Shown here piece by piece: positions 1 to 9,606 of a DNA stretch of 54,326 nt (position 1 is the stretch's first letter; each line of letters starts with the position of its first letter). The notes beneath the pieces are model-generated. The model had not been told where the DNA came from, searched no databases, and worked only from the letters and a program-made list of their open reading frames with translations. The position numbers and the translations under genes were made by a program. This DNA comes from Lachnospiraceae bacterium (GTDB lineage Bacteria > Bacillota > Clostridia > Lachnospirales > Lachnospiraceae): positions 1 through 54,326 of the forward strand of contig SFEV01000012.1 of the NCBI GenBank assembly GCA_004557975.1. Direction: 5' to 3'.

Positions 1-1268
1 AGACGCAGCTTTGCCCCCAGCTTTCCAAAATCCCTGCAGATATCTTCGTATCCGCGCTCAATGTATTCTGTCCTCCTGATAACCGTACAGCCATGCGCAC
101 AGACCGCCGCAATCACCAGTGCCGCCCCGCCCCGCAGATCCGGTGCCTCGAGCACTGCACCGGACAGCCGCTCCCGGCCGGTTATGCACGCACAGTTTTC
201 CTGTATCCCTATACACGCTCCCATTTTTATAAGCTCCGGGACTGTACGGAACCTGCTCTCAAATACTTTTTCACAGATCACACTCGTCCCTTGTGCAAGG
301 CACAGCACTGCCATGAGAGGTGACTGCAGATCCGTGGGAAATCCGGGATACGGTGCAGTCTCCACGTACGGTACCGCCCGAAGCTTTCGCTCTGCCGCAA
401 CGCACATACTGCCTCCGCTTTTTTCCATCCGGCCTCCCATCCGCTCCAGCACATCAAGGAGGGCATCCAGATCACCGTGGGGAAAATTTGTCACTGTAAT
501 ACGGCCTCCCGATGCCATTGCCGCCAGCAGATATGTCCCTGTCACAATCCTGTCCGCCCGCAGTCTCCATACCACAGGGCGAAGGTGCGCACCTCCGTCG
601 ATTCGTATGCTGCCATCTGCCAGGCAATCGATCCTGGCGCCCCGCAGCTTCAAAAACGCACAAAGTTCATCTATTTCCGGTTCCCGCGCTGCATTGTGAA
701 GAACTGTCTCTCCGTCAGCCTGTACCGCAGCCAGTATCGTGTTTTCTGTGGCACCGACGCTGGGAAATGAAAGATAGATCTCACCGCCGCAAAGTCTCTG
801 TGCGTGGGACATTATCCTTTTTCTGCTGTTCCTCCCGGTCTCTTTGATACAGATCTGTGCTCCAAGGGACTGCAGCGCGCACAGATGCAGATCAATCGGG
901 CGCTCTCCGATGGCACAGCCTCCCGGCATCGGAAGAACTGCTTTACCCATTTTACCAAGAAGCGGGCCTAAAAACAAGATCGAAGAGCGGATTCTTGCAG
1001 CTTCCGGCCCTTCTATTTCAAAACCGTCCATCATAGAGCTGTCAATTCTGACTGTATTGCCCTCCCGCTGTGTTTTGCATCCAAGCTGCTCCATCAGCCT
1101 CAGAAGATCCTCCACGTCCCCGATTTCCGGACAATTCTGTATCGTACAGGGTCCTTCACCCACAAGACACGCAGCCAGTATCGGAAGTGCTGCGTTCTTT
1201 GAACCCTGTATTGTAATTTCGCCTCTGAGGGGTGTTCCTCCTGCAATTTCCAGATAACGCAAGCTCAT
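1..1268 (-). CDS. murA: UDP-N-acetylglucosamine 1-carboxyvinyltransferase (partial, 3' end outside window)
   Basis: This cytoplasmic enzyme transfers enolpyruvate from PEP to UDP-GlcNAc, the first committed step of peptidoglycan synthesis. About 422 codons are open from the ATG at 1268 to the window edge, close to the usual ~420 aa, so only the extreme C-terminus is missing. Visible signatures are SKN near residues 23-25, the active-site cysteine C118 in PGGCAIGxRPxDLH (the fosfomycin target), and PGFPTDLQ carrying the catalytic Asp. A GGAAGG ribosome binding site precedes the ATG. The gene follows ftsW by about 80 bp and is probably co-transcribed with the dcw genes. Having murA here, where B. 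subtilis has murG, is a variation on the Bacillus order. Confidence 0.95.
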   Translation of the reverse strand, partial: MSLRYLEIAGGTPLRGEITIQGSKNAALPILAACLVGEGPCTIQNCPEIGDVEDLLRLMEQLGCKTQREGNTVRIDSSMMDGFEIEGPEAARIRSSILFLGPLLGKMGKAVLPMPGGCAIGERPIDLHLCALQSLGAQICIKETGRNSRKRIMSHAQRLCGGEIYLSFPSVGATENTILAAVQADGETVLHNAAREPEIDELCAFLKLRGARIDCLADGSIRIDGGAHLRPVVWRLRADRIVTGTYLLAAMASGGRITVTNFPHGDLDALLDVLERMGGRMEKSGGSMCVAAERKLRAVPYVETAPYPGFPTDLQSPLMAVLCLAQGTSVICEKVFESRFRTVPELIKMGACIGIQENCACITGRERLSGAVLEAPDLRGGAALVIAAVCAHGCTVIRRTEYIERGYEDICRDFGKLGAKLR

Positions 1269-1350
1269 CACCCGGCCTTCCGTACAGTAACACCATATAT
1301 CCCAGTATATGCTGCGTTTCCGGAAATGCTTCCGCACTCTTTCATATTTT

Positions 1351-2451
1351 TCAGGACTGCCGCTTCCCGGGATAACTGCACCATCTGCTGACTGACAATG
1401 CGAGTCCCATCTCTGCAAGCAAAAACAAAACAGAAGTGCCTCCGTAACTGATAAAAGGCAGCGTAATTCCCGTATTCGGGATCGTATTCGTCACTACCGC
1501 GATGTTCAGAATTACCTGAATTGCAATATGGCCCATGATCCCCGCCGCAATCAGGGAACCGAACAGATCCGGTGCATGGGTCGCGATCACCATGAAACGC
1601 CACAGCAGCAAAAGAAACAGGAGCATCAGACTGATGGCTCCGAACACTCCCAGCTCCTCGCAGATAATGGAAAAAATCATATCATTCTGAGCCTCCGGGA
1701 CGAACCCCAGCTTCTGAAGGCTGTTTCCGAGCCCGCGCCCGAAAAGGCCGCCTGAACCGATGGCATACAGTCCCTGCATCGTCTGATATCCTTTCTCATA
1801 CTGTTCCGGATTGCGCCAGATCGCAAGGCGCTCCAGCCGGTACTGCTCCAGACTCAGAAATATTCCGAGAAACCCGCAGCCTCCGGCAATCATCCACAGA
1901 AACGGGAGATATCTGGGATTGGAGATAAAAATCATAATCACTGCTATTCCCAGTATGATTACTGCCGTGCTCAGGTTATTGGTGCCCACCAGTCCTACAA
2001 TCGGAAGCACCATCAGCAGCACCGCAGCAATCGTCAGGCCGCTTTTTTTCCGGCTCATACTGCTGACTGTACCTGCCAGAAGCAGGATGACAGCAGGCTT
2101 TGCATATTCTGAGGGCTGAAAGGACAGGGGGCCGATGGAGAGCCACCGTCTCGAACCGTTGTAGGCATCCCCGAACAGAAGCACAGCTCCCGACAGCAGC
2201 AGCGATACGAGATATGCCGGTACAGCAAACCGTTTCAGTATATGGTAATCCACCGATGATATGGCGTACATTGCCGCAAGACCGAGAGCCATGGCAAAAA
2301 ACTGTTTTTTAAAATAATAGGCAGAGTCGCCGTTAAAGCGGACCTGCCCATTATACGCGCTTGTACTGTAAAGAACGATCAGACCGAAAACGGTCAGAAA
2401 TAAAACTGCTCCAAGCAGTAAACCGTCTGTCTTTCCTGGTCCAGAACGCAA
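1351..2451 (-). CDS. ftsW: SEDS-family lipid II polymerase FtsW/SpoVE
   Basis: SEDS proteins are polytopic membrane glycosyltransferases that polymerise lipid II with a partner class B PBP. The 366-aa protein is almost entirely hydrophobic helices. It shows GSRRWLSIGP...FQPSE near residues 99-114, LGNSLQKLGFVPEAQND ending at D257 (the conserved SEDS catalytic Asp position), and a late PFISYGGTS motif. The start is a TTG at 2451 behind GGAAGTGG; no upstream ATG fits, because murD ends at 2463. Lying after mraY and murD and in the same unit as a SpoVD-like PBP, it may be the sporulation paralogue SpoVE rather than the vegetative FtsW. Sequence alone does not decide. Confidence 0.9.
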   Translation of the reverse strand: MRSGPGKTDGLLLGAVLFLTVFGLIVLYSTSAYNGQVRFNGDSAYYFKKQFFAMALGLAAMYAISSVDYHILKRFAVPAYLVSLLLSGAVLLFGDAYNGSRRWLSIGPLSFQPSEYAKPAVILLLAGTVSSMSRKKSGLTIAAVLLMVLPIVGLVGTNNLSTAVIILGIAVIMIFISNPRYLPFLWMIAGGCGFLGIFLSLEQYRLERLAIWRNPEQYEKGYQTMQGLYAIGSGGLFGRGLGNSLQKLGFVPEAQNDMIFSIICEELGVFGAISLMLLFLLLLWRFMVIATHAPDLFGSLIAAGIMGHIAIQVILNIAVVTNTIPNTGITLPFISYGGTSVLFLLAEMGLALSVSRWCSYPGKRQS

Positions 2452-2462
2452 TCAACCACTTC

Positions 2463-3821
2463 CTATGATAATTGATTTACCAGTTCCTTAAACCGCCGTC
2501 CGCGAACCTCATAGTTCGGGAACATACCCCAGCTCGCGCATGCCGGTGAAAGAAGCACCGCGTCACCGCTTTCGGCATGTTCCGCGCAGAACGCAACTGC
2601 TTCCTCCAGACTGTCTGCAAATACAATATTCTGGAATCCGCACGCTCTGGCTGTCTCTGCAATCTTCTCTCTCGTCTGTCCTATCAGCACCAGATATTTT
2701 ACTTTTCCGTCAAAGGACTGAATCCACTCCTCATAGGAGGACTGTTTGTCATAACCTCCTCCGATCAGCAATGTGGGACGATCCATGGCCTGAATTCCCT
2801 TGATCGCCGCATCGGGGTTCGTCCCCTTGGAATCGTTGTAATAAACAACTCCGTGTTTTTCTGTCACATACTCAATGCGGTGCTCCACGGCTTTAAAGCT
2901 GCATACCGTGCTCCGTATCACATCCATCGGAACACCGTAGGCGATTGCCATGCCGGAAGCAGCCATCACATTTTCGTAATTATGTCTGCCGGGAATGTTC
3001 AGCTCGCCTGTCCTGCAGATCACAGTCTCCCTGCTGCCGTCATTCCAGCAGATTTTATCTCCGTCCAGATACAGGCCCACTTCCAGTTTATGCAGACTGG
3101 AGAAGTAAATGACCCTTGTATGTAATGTCTTTCCGAATTCGCGCAGAATCTCATCCTCGTAATTCAGAACACACGTATCCTCCGCGCTCTGGTTCGCCGT
3201 AATCAGCTCTTTGACGCGGATGTATTCCTCCATCGTATGATGACGGTTCAGGTGATCCGGCGTAATATTGAGAATGGAAGTTACCCGGGGTGCAAAATTC
3301 TCAATCGTCTCCAGCTGGAAGCTGCTGATCTCCGCAACCGTCACAGCCTCATCTGTCATTTTTTCCGCTTCGCCCGTATACGGGGTACCGATATTTCCAA
3401 CAATATAGACCTCCGGCTTCCATGCTTTCATAATGGCTCCCAGCAGGCTGGTGGTCGTCGTCTTGCCGTTGGTTCCTGTAATGGCAAGTACATCTCCTCT
3501 TCCGCACTCCCACGCAAGCTCCACCTCGCCCCAGATACGGATGCCCTTTTCACGGAGCGCATTCACGAGTGGAAGATCCGTCGGCACACCGGGACTGAGC
3601 ACAACGAGCTCCAGCGTATCCATCAGTTCCTGCGAAAGCTCCCCCAGCACCACAGAGAGCTTTCCTCCCTCCGGAAGCTTTGCCCGGATATCCTTCTCAT
3701 CAAGTGCTGTATTTCCATCGTACAGAATCACGTCAGCCGATGCGTCGAGAAGCAGCTTTGCCGCACCGATTCCGCTGATGCCGGCTCCGAAAACGAGAGC
3801 CTTTTTATCCTTCAGTTCCAT
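2463..3821 (-). CDS. murD: UDP-N-acetylmuramoyl-L-alanine:D-glutamate ligase
   Basis: MurD adds D-glutamate to UDP-MurNAc-L-Ala in the cytoplasm using ATP. The 452-aa length is normal. The N-terminal Rossmann-like nucleotide-binding domain begins with a VFGAGISG glycine loop near residue 9. The central ATPase domain carries GTNGKTT at 116-122, and NSKGTNPDA lies in the C-terminal ligase domain. AGGAGG lies 8 nt before the ATG. It follows mraY by 36 bp and ftsW starts 11 bp after its stop, so the three are clearly one transcript. Confidence 0.96.
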   Translation of the reverse strand: MELKDKKALVFGAGISGIGAAKLLLDASADVILYDGNTALDEKDIRAKLPEGGKLSVVLGELSQELMDTLELVVLSPGVPTDLPLVNALREKGIRIWGEVELAWECGRGDVLAITGTNGKTTTTSLLGAIMKAWKPEVYIVGNIGTPYTGEAEKMTDEAVTVAEISSFQLETIENFAPRVTSILNITPDHLNRHHTMEEYIRVKELITANQSAEDTCVLNYEDEILREFGKTLHTRVIYFSSLHKLEVGLYLDGDKICWNDGSRETVICRTGELNIPGRHNYENVMAASGMAIAYGVPMDVIRSTVCSFKAVEHRIEYVTEKHGVVYYNDSKGTNPDAAIKGIQAMDRPTLLIGGGYDKQSSYEEWIQSFDGKVKYLVLIGQTREKIAETARACGFQNIVFADSLEEAVAFCAEHAESGDAVLLSPACASWGMFPNYEVRGRRFKELVNQLS

Positions 3822-3857
3822 TTTTTATTCCTCCTGAATACAGTATCATTCTTCCTT

Positions 3858-4832
3858 TTACTTCAGTGCAACGAGGCCAAGGAGGCACAGAAAAGCCGTG
3901 ATCACGGTAAATACCGTCACCACCCGCGTCTCTGACCAGCCGCAGAGTTCAAAATGATGATGGATCGGCGCCATCTTAAAGAATCGTTTTCCGCCGGTCT
4001 TTTTAAAATATGTCACCTGAATCATGACAGACAGGATTTCCACCCAGTAAATCAGACCGATAATCAGAATAAACACCGGCAGCTTCATCACATAGGCTGC
4101 ACCTGCCACAAAGCCTCCCAGAGCCAGTGAACCTGTATCTCCCATGAACACCTTTGCCGGATATACATTGAACAGCAGAAATCCCAGCAGCGCTCCCGTA
4201 ACGGCTGCAGTCAGAGGCTCAATACCGCCGGAAAGCACCATGGATGCAACCGTAAAGAATACAGCTACCATCGTAGTCACTCCTGTGGCCAGACCATCCA
4301 GACCATCCGTGAAATTCACACCGTTCACGGTTCCGATAATTGCCGGGTACGCAATAATCACAGCAGCGATCCGCACCCATTCTCCGGTAAGCACCTTCCC
4401 CCCTGAAAAAGGAATCAGAATATCGAGGCAGGACTTATCCATAAACCAGAGATATACGACAAAAACAGTGGTAACAATGATCTGTCCCAGCATCTTCTGT
4501 TTCGGATACAGTCCGTCAGAACGACGGAGCACCACTTTCAGATAATCATCAAGAAAACCGATAATACCGAAGCCCAGGATCAGGAACAGCACCGGAATCA
4601 TATTCGGGAAACGTCTGATGTAGAGCAGTGATGTAACTACAGTACTGATCAGTATGATCAGTCCTCCCATCGTCGGAGTCCCCGCCTTCTTCAGATGGGA
4701 CTGCACACCTTCCTTTCTCTCTGTCTGGCCGACCTTCAGCTTCTGGAGAAAGGGGATGATAAACGGGCTCAGCAAAACACTGACCGCAAAGGCAACAAAC
4801 AGTGGAATTAATATGTCTTTGTTTATAATCAT
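3858..4832 (-). CDS. mraY: Phospho-N-acetylmuramoyl-pentapeptide transferase
   Basis: MraY moves phospho-MurNAc-pentapeptide from UDP to undecaprenyl phosphate, giving lipid I at the inner face of the membrane. The protein has 324 aa with about ten hydrophobic segments. It has the expected catalytic signatures: LDDYLK at 94-99, NFTDGLDGLA at 173-182, FMGDTGSLALGG at 229-240 and the HHH motif in APIHHHFE at 291-293. A GAGGTG site precedes the ATG. About 80 bp separate it from the upstream PBP gene, with no terminator visible between them. Confidence 0.97.
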   Translation of the reverse strand: MIINKDILIPLFVAFAVSVLLSPFIIPFLQKLKVGQTERKEGVQSHLKKAGTPTMGGLIILISTVVTSLLYIRRFPNMIPVLFLILGFGIIGFLDDYLKVVLRRSDGLYPKQKMLGQIIVTTVFVVYLWFMDKSCLDILIPFSGGKVLTGEWVRIAAVIIAYPAIIGTVNGVNFTDGLDGLATGVTTMVAVFFTVASMVLSGGIEPLTAAVTGALLGFLLFNVYPAKVFMGDTGSLALGGFVAGAAYVMKLPVFILIIGLIYWVEILSVMIQVTYFKKTGGKRFFKMAPIHHHFELCGWSETRVVTVFTVITAFLCLLGLVALK

Positions 4833-4913
4833 GTCACACCTCTTTTTTCTTTCTTATGTTCTTTTCTGTTCTATTTTTATCACAAGTAACCGGATTATGC
4901 AATACTTCTTTCT

Positions 4914-6662
4914 TTATGATTCCGTCTGCTCCACGCCGAGATACGGCAGGACATTCTCAAAAATTTCGCGGATGACGGGAGCCGCAATGGTGCCTCCGTA
5001 ATAAACTCCCTGGGGATTGTTGATCACACAGAGTCCCACAACCTGCGGATCATCTGCCGGGGCAAAACCAATGAAGGAGGAAATGTACTTATTGGCGCTG
5101 CGCGGCAGTGTCTCGGAGGTGGCTGTCTTTCCCCCGATCCTGAATCCCTCAATATACGCATTTTTTCCGGAACCGCCGTCCACCACCTGCTCCAGAAGGT
5201 ATCGCATGGTCGCAGAGGTCTGTTCTGAGAGAATGCGTTCCCCTTCCTCATACTGATACACCTTCAGCAGTGTCCCGTCGCCGGACTTCACATTGACTCC
5301 GAAATGAGGCGTCACCCGGAGCCCTCCGTTGATAATTGAGCTGACTGTGGCTGCCAGCTGAACAGGCGTAATCTGAAAGGACTGACCAAAGGAGATTGTG
5401 GCAAGCTCCACCAGCCCTACGTTTTCTTTCCTGTGCATGATTGTCGCAGCTTCACCCGGCAGGTCAATTCCAGTCTTTTTATCGAGACCGAACTGGTGAA
5501 AATAAGAAAAATACCGGTCCACACCGAGACGCAGTCCCACATCGATAAATACGGGATTACAGGAATTCTGTGTTGCCTGCAGAAAAGTCTCCCCGCCGTG
5601 TCCGCCGGTCTTGTGACATCGAATTTTCCGATCCTCCACAATCCGGAAACCGGGACAGGAGAAGGTATCCTGCAGCGTGACAACACCTGCCTCGAGACCT
5701 GCTGCGGCCGTGACAATCTTGAATGTGGAGCCCGGCTCATACGTATCGTTCAGACATCCGTTCCTCCACATCCGATTCAGCGTATCCTGCAGGGCTTCCT
5801 GGCTCTGTGGCTCAGTCCCGCCTGATTTCTGCAGATATAATTCAGTCAGCGTATAGGGATCATTCAGATCAAATTCCGGGACATTCGTCATGGCATAGAT
5901 CTCGCCGTTCTTCGGATTCATGAGCAGAATCGAAACGCTGTCCGCCTGCTTCTGCTCCATCACGCGGTATGCTTCCTGCTCCACAAACTGCTGAATGTTG
6001 TAATCCATGCTGATAATCAGGTCATTTCCGGCGACAGGCTCCTGGCGCGATTCTCCCGTATCCTCCAGCTCCACGCCCCTTGCGTCCGTCAGTGTCAGAA
6101 TACGCCCCGGTGTCCCGGAAAGCTCCTCCTCATATTCCACCTCCAGGCCGATAATTCCCTGATTGTCACCGCCGGTGAACCCGAGCACCTTTGACGCCAT
6201 ACTCTCAAAGGGATAATACCGCCGGTAATCTTCGTCCACCTTGACTCCTGCCAGATTGTAATTGCGGATTCTGTCGCCTGTCTCTTTATCCACATTTTTT
6301 CGTATGCGCTCGATGGAGCTGACTTTTTCCACGCGTTTGCGCACGCTCTCCTCATCCATGGACAATTCCTCTGCCAGCACCGTAATGACCTGCTCCGGAT
6401 CTGTGATCTGGCTGTGAATCACCGATACGGTGCAGACTGTTCTGTTGTCAGCGAGCACCGTCCCATTGCGGTCGAGGATTCGTCCTCTCGCCGCCCGGAT
6501 TTCTCTCTCCCGCTCGTGGAGATCTTCCGCCAGCGCAGCGTAATATTCCGAATCCGCCACCATCAGATGAACAAGTCTCCCGCCGAGAAAACAGAGCGCA
6601 GCCATGCAGCACAAAAATATCAGTACTATTTTTCTGCGGTGAAACGGTCTCGTTTTCTGCAT
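4914..6662 (-). CDS. Class B penicillin-binding protein, SpoVD-like, with KTA in place of KTG
   Basis: Class B PBPs are monofunctional transpeptidases that crosslink peptidoglycan outside the membrane, anchored by one N-terminal helix. The 582-aa protein has a membrane segment at about 11-33, a dimerisation region, and a transpeptidase domain with the nucleophile motif STFK (S312/K315) and SCN (367-369). The third motif reads KTA (512-514) rather than KTG. There is no PASTA domain, unlike B. subtilis SpoVD. Position supports a SpoVD role: it follows the division PBP and precedes mraY, as spoVD lies between pbpB and the mur genes in Bacillus. The ATG sits directly after a hairpin and T-run with only a weak, partly buried GGGG site, so expression may be specially controlled. 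Confidence 0.85.
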   Translation of the reverse strand: MQKTRPFHRRKIVLIFLCCMAALCFLGGRLVHLMVADSEYYAALAEDLHEREREIRAARGRILDRNGTVLADNRTVCTVSVIHSQITDPEQVITVLAEELSMDEESVRKRVEKVSSIERIRKNVDKETGDRIRNYNLAGVKVDEDYRRYYPFESMASKVLGFTGGDNQGIIGLEVEYEEELSGTPGRILTLTDARGVELEDTGESRQEPVAGNDLIISMDYNIQQFVEQEAYRVMEQKQADSVSILLMNPKNGEIYAMTNVPEFDLNDPYTLTELYLQKSGGTEPQSQEALQDTLNRMWRNGCLNDTYEPGSTFKIVTAAAGLEAGVVTLQDTFSCPGFRIVEDRKIRCHKTGGHGGETFLQATQNSCNPVFIDVGLRLGVDRYFSYFHQFGLDKKTGIDLPGEAATIMHRKENVGLVELATISFGQSFQITPVQLAATVSSIINGGLRVTPHFGVNVKSGDGTLLKVYQYEEGERILSEQTSATMRYLLEQVVDGGSGKNAYIEGFRIGGKTATSETLPRSANKYISSFIGFAPADDPQVVGLCVINNPQGVYYGGTIAAPVIREIFENVLPYLGVEQTES

Positions 6663-6667
6663 AGAAA

Positions 6668-6714
6668 AACCCCATAAAAGCTTTAATACAGTGTATTATT
6701 GCCTTTATGAGGTT
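6668..6714 (-). terminator. Hairpin with T-run directly before the SpoVD-like PBP start codon
   Basis: A 14-bp arm (6668-6681) pairs with 6701-6714 with two weak positions, and the loop itself has an inverted repeat (AATACA/TGTATT). On the minus strand it is followed by TTTTTCT and at once by the ATG at 6662. The only possible ribosome site (GGGG) is in the stem. Confidence 0.65.
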
Positions 6715-6719
6715 TATGA
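6690..6719 (-). promoter_or_regulatory. Possible sigma-E-type promoter for the SpoVD-like PBP
   Basis: AATACACT (6697-6690) fits the sigma-E -10 consensus HATACANT, and TCATAAA (6719-6713) partly fits the -35, with a 15-nt gap. Transcripts from it would lack the 5' arm of the overlapping hairpin. Consensus is from memory and short. Confidence 0.35.
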
Positions 6720-6736
6720 CTGTTGTATTACCGTGG

Positions 6737-8995
6737 CTATTCCTGAGGTTCTTCATCCGTGGCAGTCGCATCCCAGGTGGCAGCCGCATCCGGATCCTCA
6801 TGGTTTTCCTCCGGGGGCAGAGCTATATTGGGATTCTCCGCCTTCGGGTCAATTTTCGGCTCAGGTTCCACCGATGACACGGGATTCATCCACGCGTCAT
6901 AGACGGTTCCGTCCTCTGCTATGTAAGCTCCGGCGATCTCAGTCCCATTGCCGTCTACCACGACACCATCCTGTACTCTGGCATCCTGATGCAGGATTCC
7001 GTTTGAATCATACGCCTGGAACGTATGTACCACCTCGGCGCCCAGATCGGACCGTGACAGGCCAAGCTGCGCCAGAAGTGTATCGTCCACTTCTTCCGTC
7101 GGATAAATATTCATATACGGAAGAACCTCCAGCGCTATTTTCCGGAACAGTGTCTGCGCAAACTGGCTGTTTGCCTGATCCGGCACATTCGGTTCATCCA
7201 CAACCACATACATCACAACCTCCGGATTGTTGATCGGAATAGCACCAATGAAAGAGACAAGGTATTTTCCCTTCGCACGTGTACCGGTATTCGGATCAAT
7301 CTTTTCCGCTGTACCGGTCTTGCCGCCAACGCGGTAGCCCGGTACCTGGGCGGTACGTCCTGTACCTTCCTGCACCGCAACCTCCAGATATTCTCTCAAT
7401 GTCTCTGAAACATCGGCGGAAACCGTCTGTTTCAGCAGCAGGCTGGAGGAATCCTTGATGACACGCCCGTCCTCCGTCAGAATCTTATCCACGACGTGGG
7501 GCTGGAAATACCGTCCGCCGTTGATAACCGCTGAGAAAGCCGACACCTCCTGAATCATCGTGCAAGCAAGTCCCTGACCGAACGTACACGTCGCCAGCTC
7601 TACCTCATTCATCGCCTTTTGTGTATACACGGCACCGACTGACTCATTGGGCAGATCAATACCGGTGGGTTTTCCGAAATTGAACAGGGACTGGTACTTG
7701 ATAAACTGCGCAACACCCATCCGGGCACCGATCTGCATCAGACCGTCGTTGCATGAATTCTTGATGACATCACCAAGACTTTCCTGCCCGTGGGCATTCG
7801 GATAAGCATCACAGTGAATCTCCGTATCAGTGATAAATTCGCCGCCGTCACAGGTGAACCAGGAGTTCCGCGTGACAGCACCGCACTCCAGAGCCGAAGC
7901 GACTGTAATCGGCTTGAATGTGGAGCCGGGCTCGATGGCATCTGAAACGCAGTAATTGCCCCACAGGTCATTCAACGCGTCTACGTACTCCTCATCTGTC
8001 ATGGATTTAATCTGAGATTCCGTGTACCAGGCGCTCAGATCCTGAGGATTGTTCAGATCATATCCGGAGTTCGTCGCCATCGCAAGAATACCGCCTGTAT
8101 TCGGATTCATGATAATCACACCGATGTCCTTGGCGCCGTGTTTTGCCGTTCCGTCATCGTGATCTTCGCCGTACGTCTCGTCAAACTCCGCAATATATTT
8201 CTCCACAATCTCCTGGATATTCACATCGATGGTCGTCTGAAGCGTGTATCCGTTCTCCGGGGCAATTGTCTTTTTCTGGTATTCCTGATTTTCATTCAGG
8301 TATCCGAACACGCGGCCGTTTGTCCCCTTCAGCTTTGAGTCATAGTAGGATTCCAGACCGCAGATACCGTCACCGATCTCATTTGCAAATCCGATCACAT
8401 CGCTGGCCAGACTGTTCAGAGGATATTTGCGGATAAATTCCTCCTCAAACCAGACGCCGGTCACCTTCTGAAGCCTTGCACGCTGCTCCTTCGAGAGTTC
8501 CCGGTCCCCGTCCAGGGAGACGTACGCTTCGTACTCTTCCTTCTGATCCTGCGTAATCTTCTGGAGCACGACCTGATACTGGCTGTCCCTCGTCTTTTCA
8601 CCTGTAATACGCTCCCGAAGATCGGAGCCATCCAGCCCAAAGACCGCAGTCAGAGCCTCAATGGTCGGCTCGATATTTTCCTCATTGAGATTGATTTCGT
8701 GGCAGTCAAGCACCACATTGTATACCTTCTCGCTGTATGCAAGCAGCCGCCCGTTTTTATCCTGAATCTCTCCCCTCCTGCTGTAGAGAATCTTGCTGTC
8801 ATAGTTTTCCTGGGAGAGCACCTGCTTCGCATAGCGGTTGCCGCTCTTTACATTAATGTACACGATACGGGCAAATACGATAATTAAAAACAATAAAATG
8901 AATGCAAATACAGCCAGAAGCTTTATTTGCATTTTTCTTGAAAACCTTTTTTCTTTTTTTCGTGTATCTCTTTTATTCCGGTTTGTTCCTGCCAA
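6737..8995 (-). CDS. ftsI: Class B penicillin-binding protein, division transpeptidase (FtsI/PBP2B type)
   Basis: This is the expected septal transpeptidase of the dcw cluster. The 752-aa protein has a basic cytoplasmic tail, one membrane helix at about 26-46, a long dimerisation region and a complete catalytic triad of motifs: STFK (S358/K361), SCN (414-416) and KTG (559-561). After the catalytic domain comes a tail of about 120 aa rich in Asp, Glu and Pro, without a convincing PASTA repeat. The start is a TTG at 8995, 9 bp after the ftsL stop, behind AGGTGG. The next in-frame ATG is 21 codons in and would remove most of the basic tail. Confidence 0.9.
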   Translation of the reverse strand: MAGTNRNKRDTRKKEKRFSRKMQIKLLAVFAFILLFLIIVFARIVYINVKSGNRYAKQVLSQENYDSKILYSRRGEIQDKNGRLLAYSEKVYNVVLDCHEINLNEENIEPTIEALTAVFGLDGSDLRERITGEKTRDSQYQVVLQKITQDQKEEYEAYVSLDGDRELSKEQRARLQKVTGVWFEEEFIRKYPLNSLASDVIGFANEIGDGICGLESYYDSKLKGTNGRVFGYLNENQEYQKKTIAPENGYTLQTTIDVNIQEIVEKYIAEFDETYGEDHDDGTAKHGAKDIGVIIMNPNTGGILAMATNSGYDLNNPQDLSAWYTESQIKSMTDEEYVDALNDLWGNYCVSDAIEPGSTFKPITVASALECGAVTRNSWFTCDGGEFITDTEIHCDAYPNAHGQESLGDVIKNSCNDGLMQIGARMGVAQFIKYQSLFNFGKPTGIDLPNESVGAVYTQKAMNEVELATCTFGQGLACTMIQEVSAFSAVINGGRYFQPHVVDKILTEDGRVIKDSSSLLLKQTVSADVSETLREYLEVAVQEGTGRTAQVPGYRVGGKTGTAEKIDPNTGTRAKGKYLVSFIGAIPINNPEVVMYVVVDEPNVPDQANSQFAQTLFRKIALEVLPYMNIYPTEEVDDTLLAQLGLSRSDLGAEVVHTFQAYDSNGILHQDARVQDGVVVDGNGTEIAGAYIAEDGTVYDAWMNPVSSVEPEPKIDPKAENPNIALPPEENHEDPDAAATWDATATDEEPQE

Positions 8996-9004
8996 TTAGT
9001 CCAC

Positions 9005-9514
9005 CTACTCTGCCGGTATTTCAGCATACTGTCTTACGTAGTCACCATTCTGTGATTCGTACGTCACAATCTGGGACTTCTTTGCATGCACCATTCCAAG
9101 CTGGTTCATCGCAACATCCTTTACATGATCCATATCCACACCTGTTATGATACGGTTATACTCGGCATCATTTTCAAGTATTGCCGCATCAAGCTGCGTC
9201 TCAAGAGCAGTCACCTCTCTCTGGAGTCTCGTCCCCTTTGCCTGAAGCTGCAGATAATTTACACACATGAAAACAGTGACAATCGCTGCCGCCGTCAAAA
9301 ACAGTACATATCCCAGATTCATCGCGAGAGCACGCTCTCTGTTTCTCTTTGTCGCAGAGCTTGTCCTGGTCGTATGCCTTTTCTGGGGCTGTCTCTCCGG
9401 AACAGCTGCAATTTTGCGCACTGCAGTTCCGTCAACATACGCATATGTTCTGCGATTTTCCGTTCTGCCATACTGGCTGCGGCCTGCGCTGCCTCTCCTG
9501 TCTACTCCTGCCAT
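9005..9514 (-). CDS. ftsL: FtsL-like cell-division protein
   Basis: FtsL is a small bitopic division protein that bridges DivIB/DivIC and the septal synthase. The 169-aa protein has a basic, disordered N-terminus of about 60 residues, one membrane helix at about 66-88, and a charged helical segment after it that should form a coiled coil (about 89-120). Sequence conservation in this family is weak, so the call rests on topology and position between rsmH and the division PBP. GGGAG precedes the ATG. Confidence 0.8.
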   Translation of the reverse strand: MAGVDRRGSAGRSQYGRTENRRTYAYVDGTAVRKIAAVPERQPQKRHTTRTSSATKRNRERALAMNLGYVLFLTAAAIVTVFMCVNYLQLQAKGTRLQREVTALETQLDAAILENDAEYNRIITGVDMDHVKDVAMNQLGMVHAKKSQIVTYESQNGDYVRQYAEIPAE

Positions 9515-9606
9515 TTCCGCTCTCCCAACTTTCCTGACCTGTCTCGGTCTTCTGATTTATTTCAGACGATATCCGTCCGATCTCCTGATGCAACTGCCCT
9601 GCGCAG

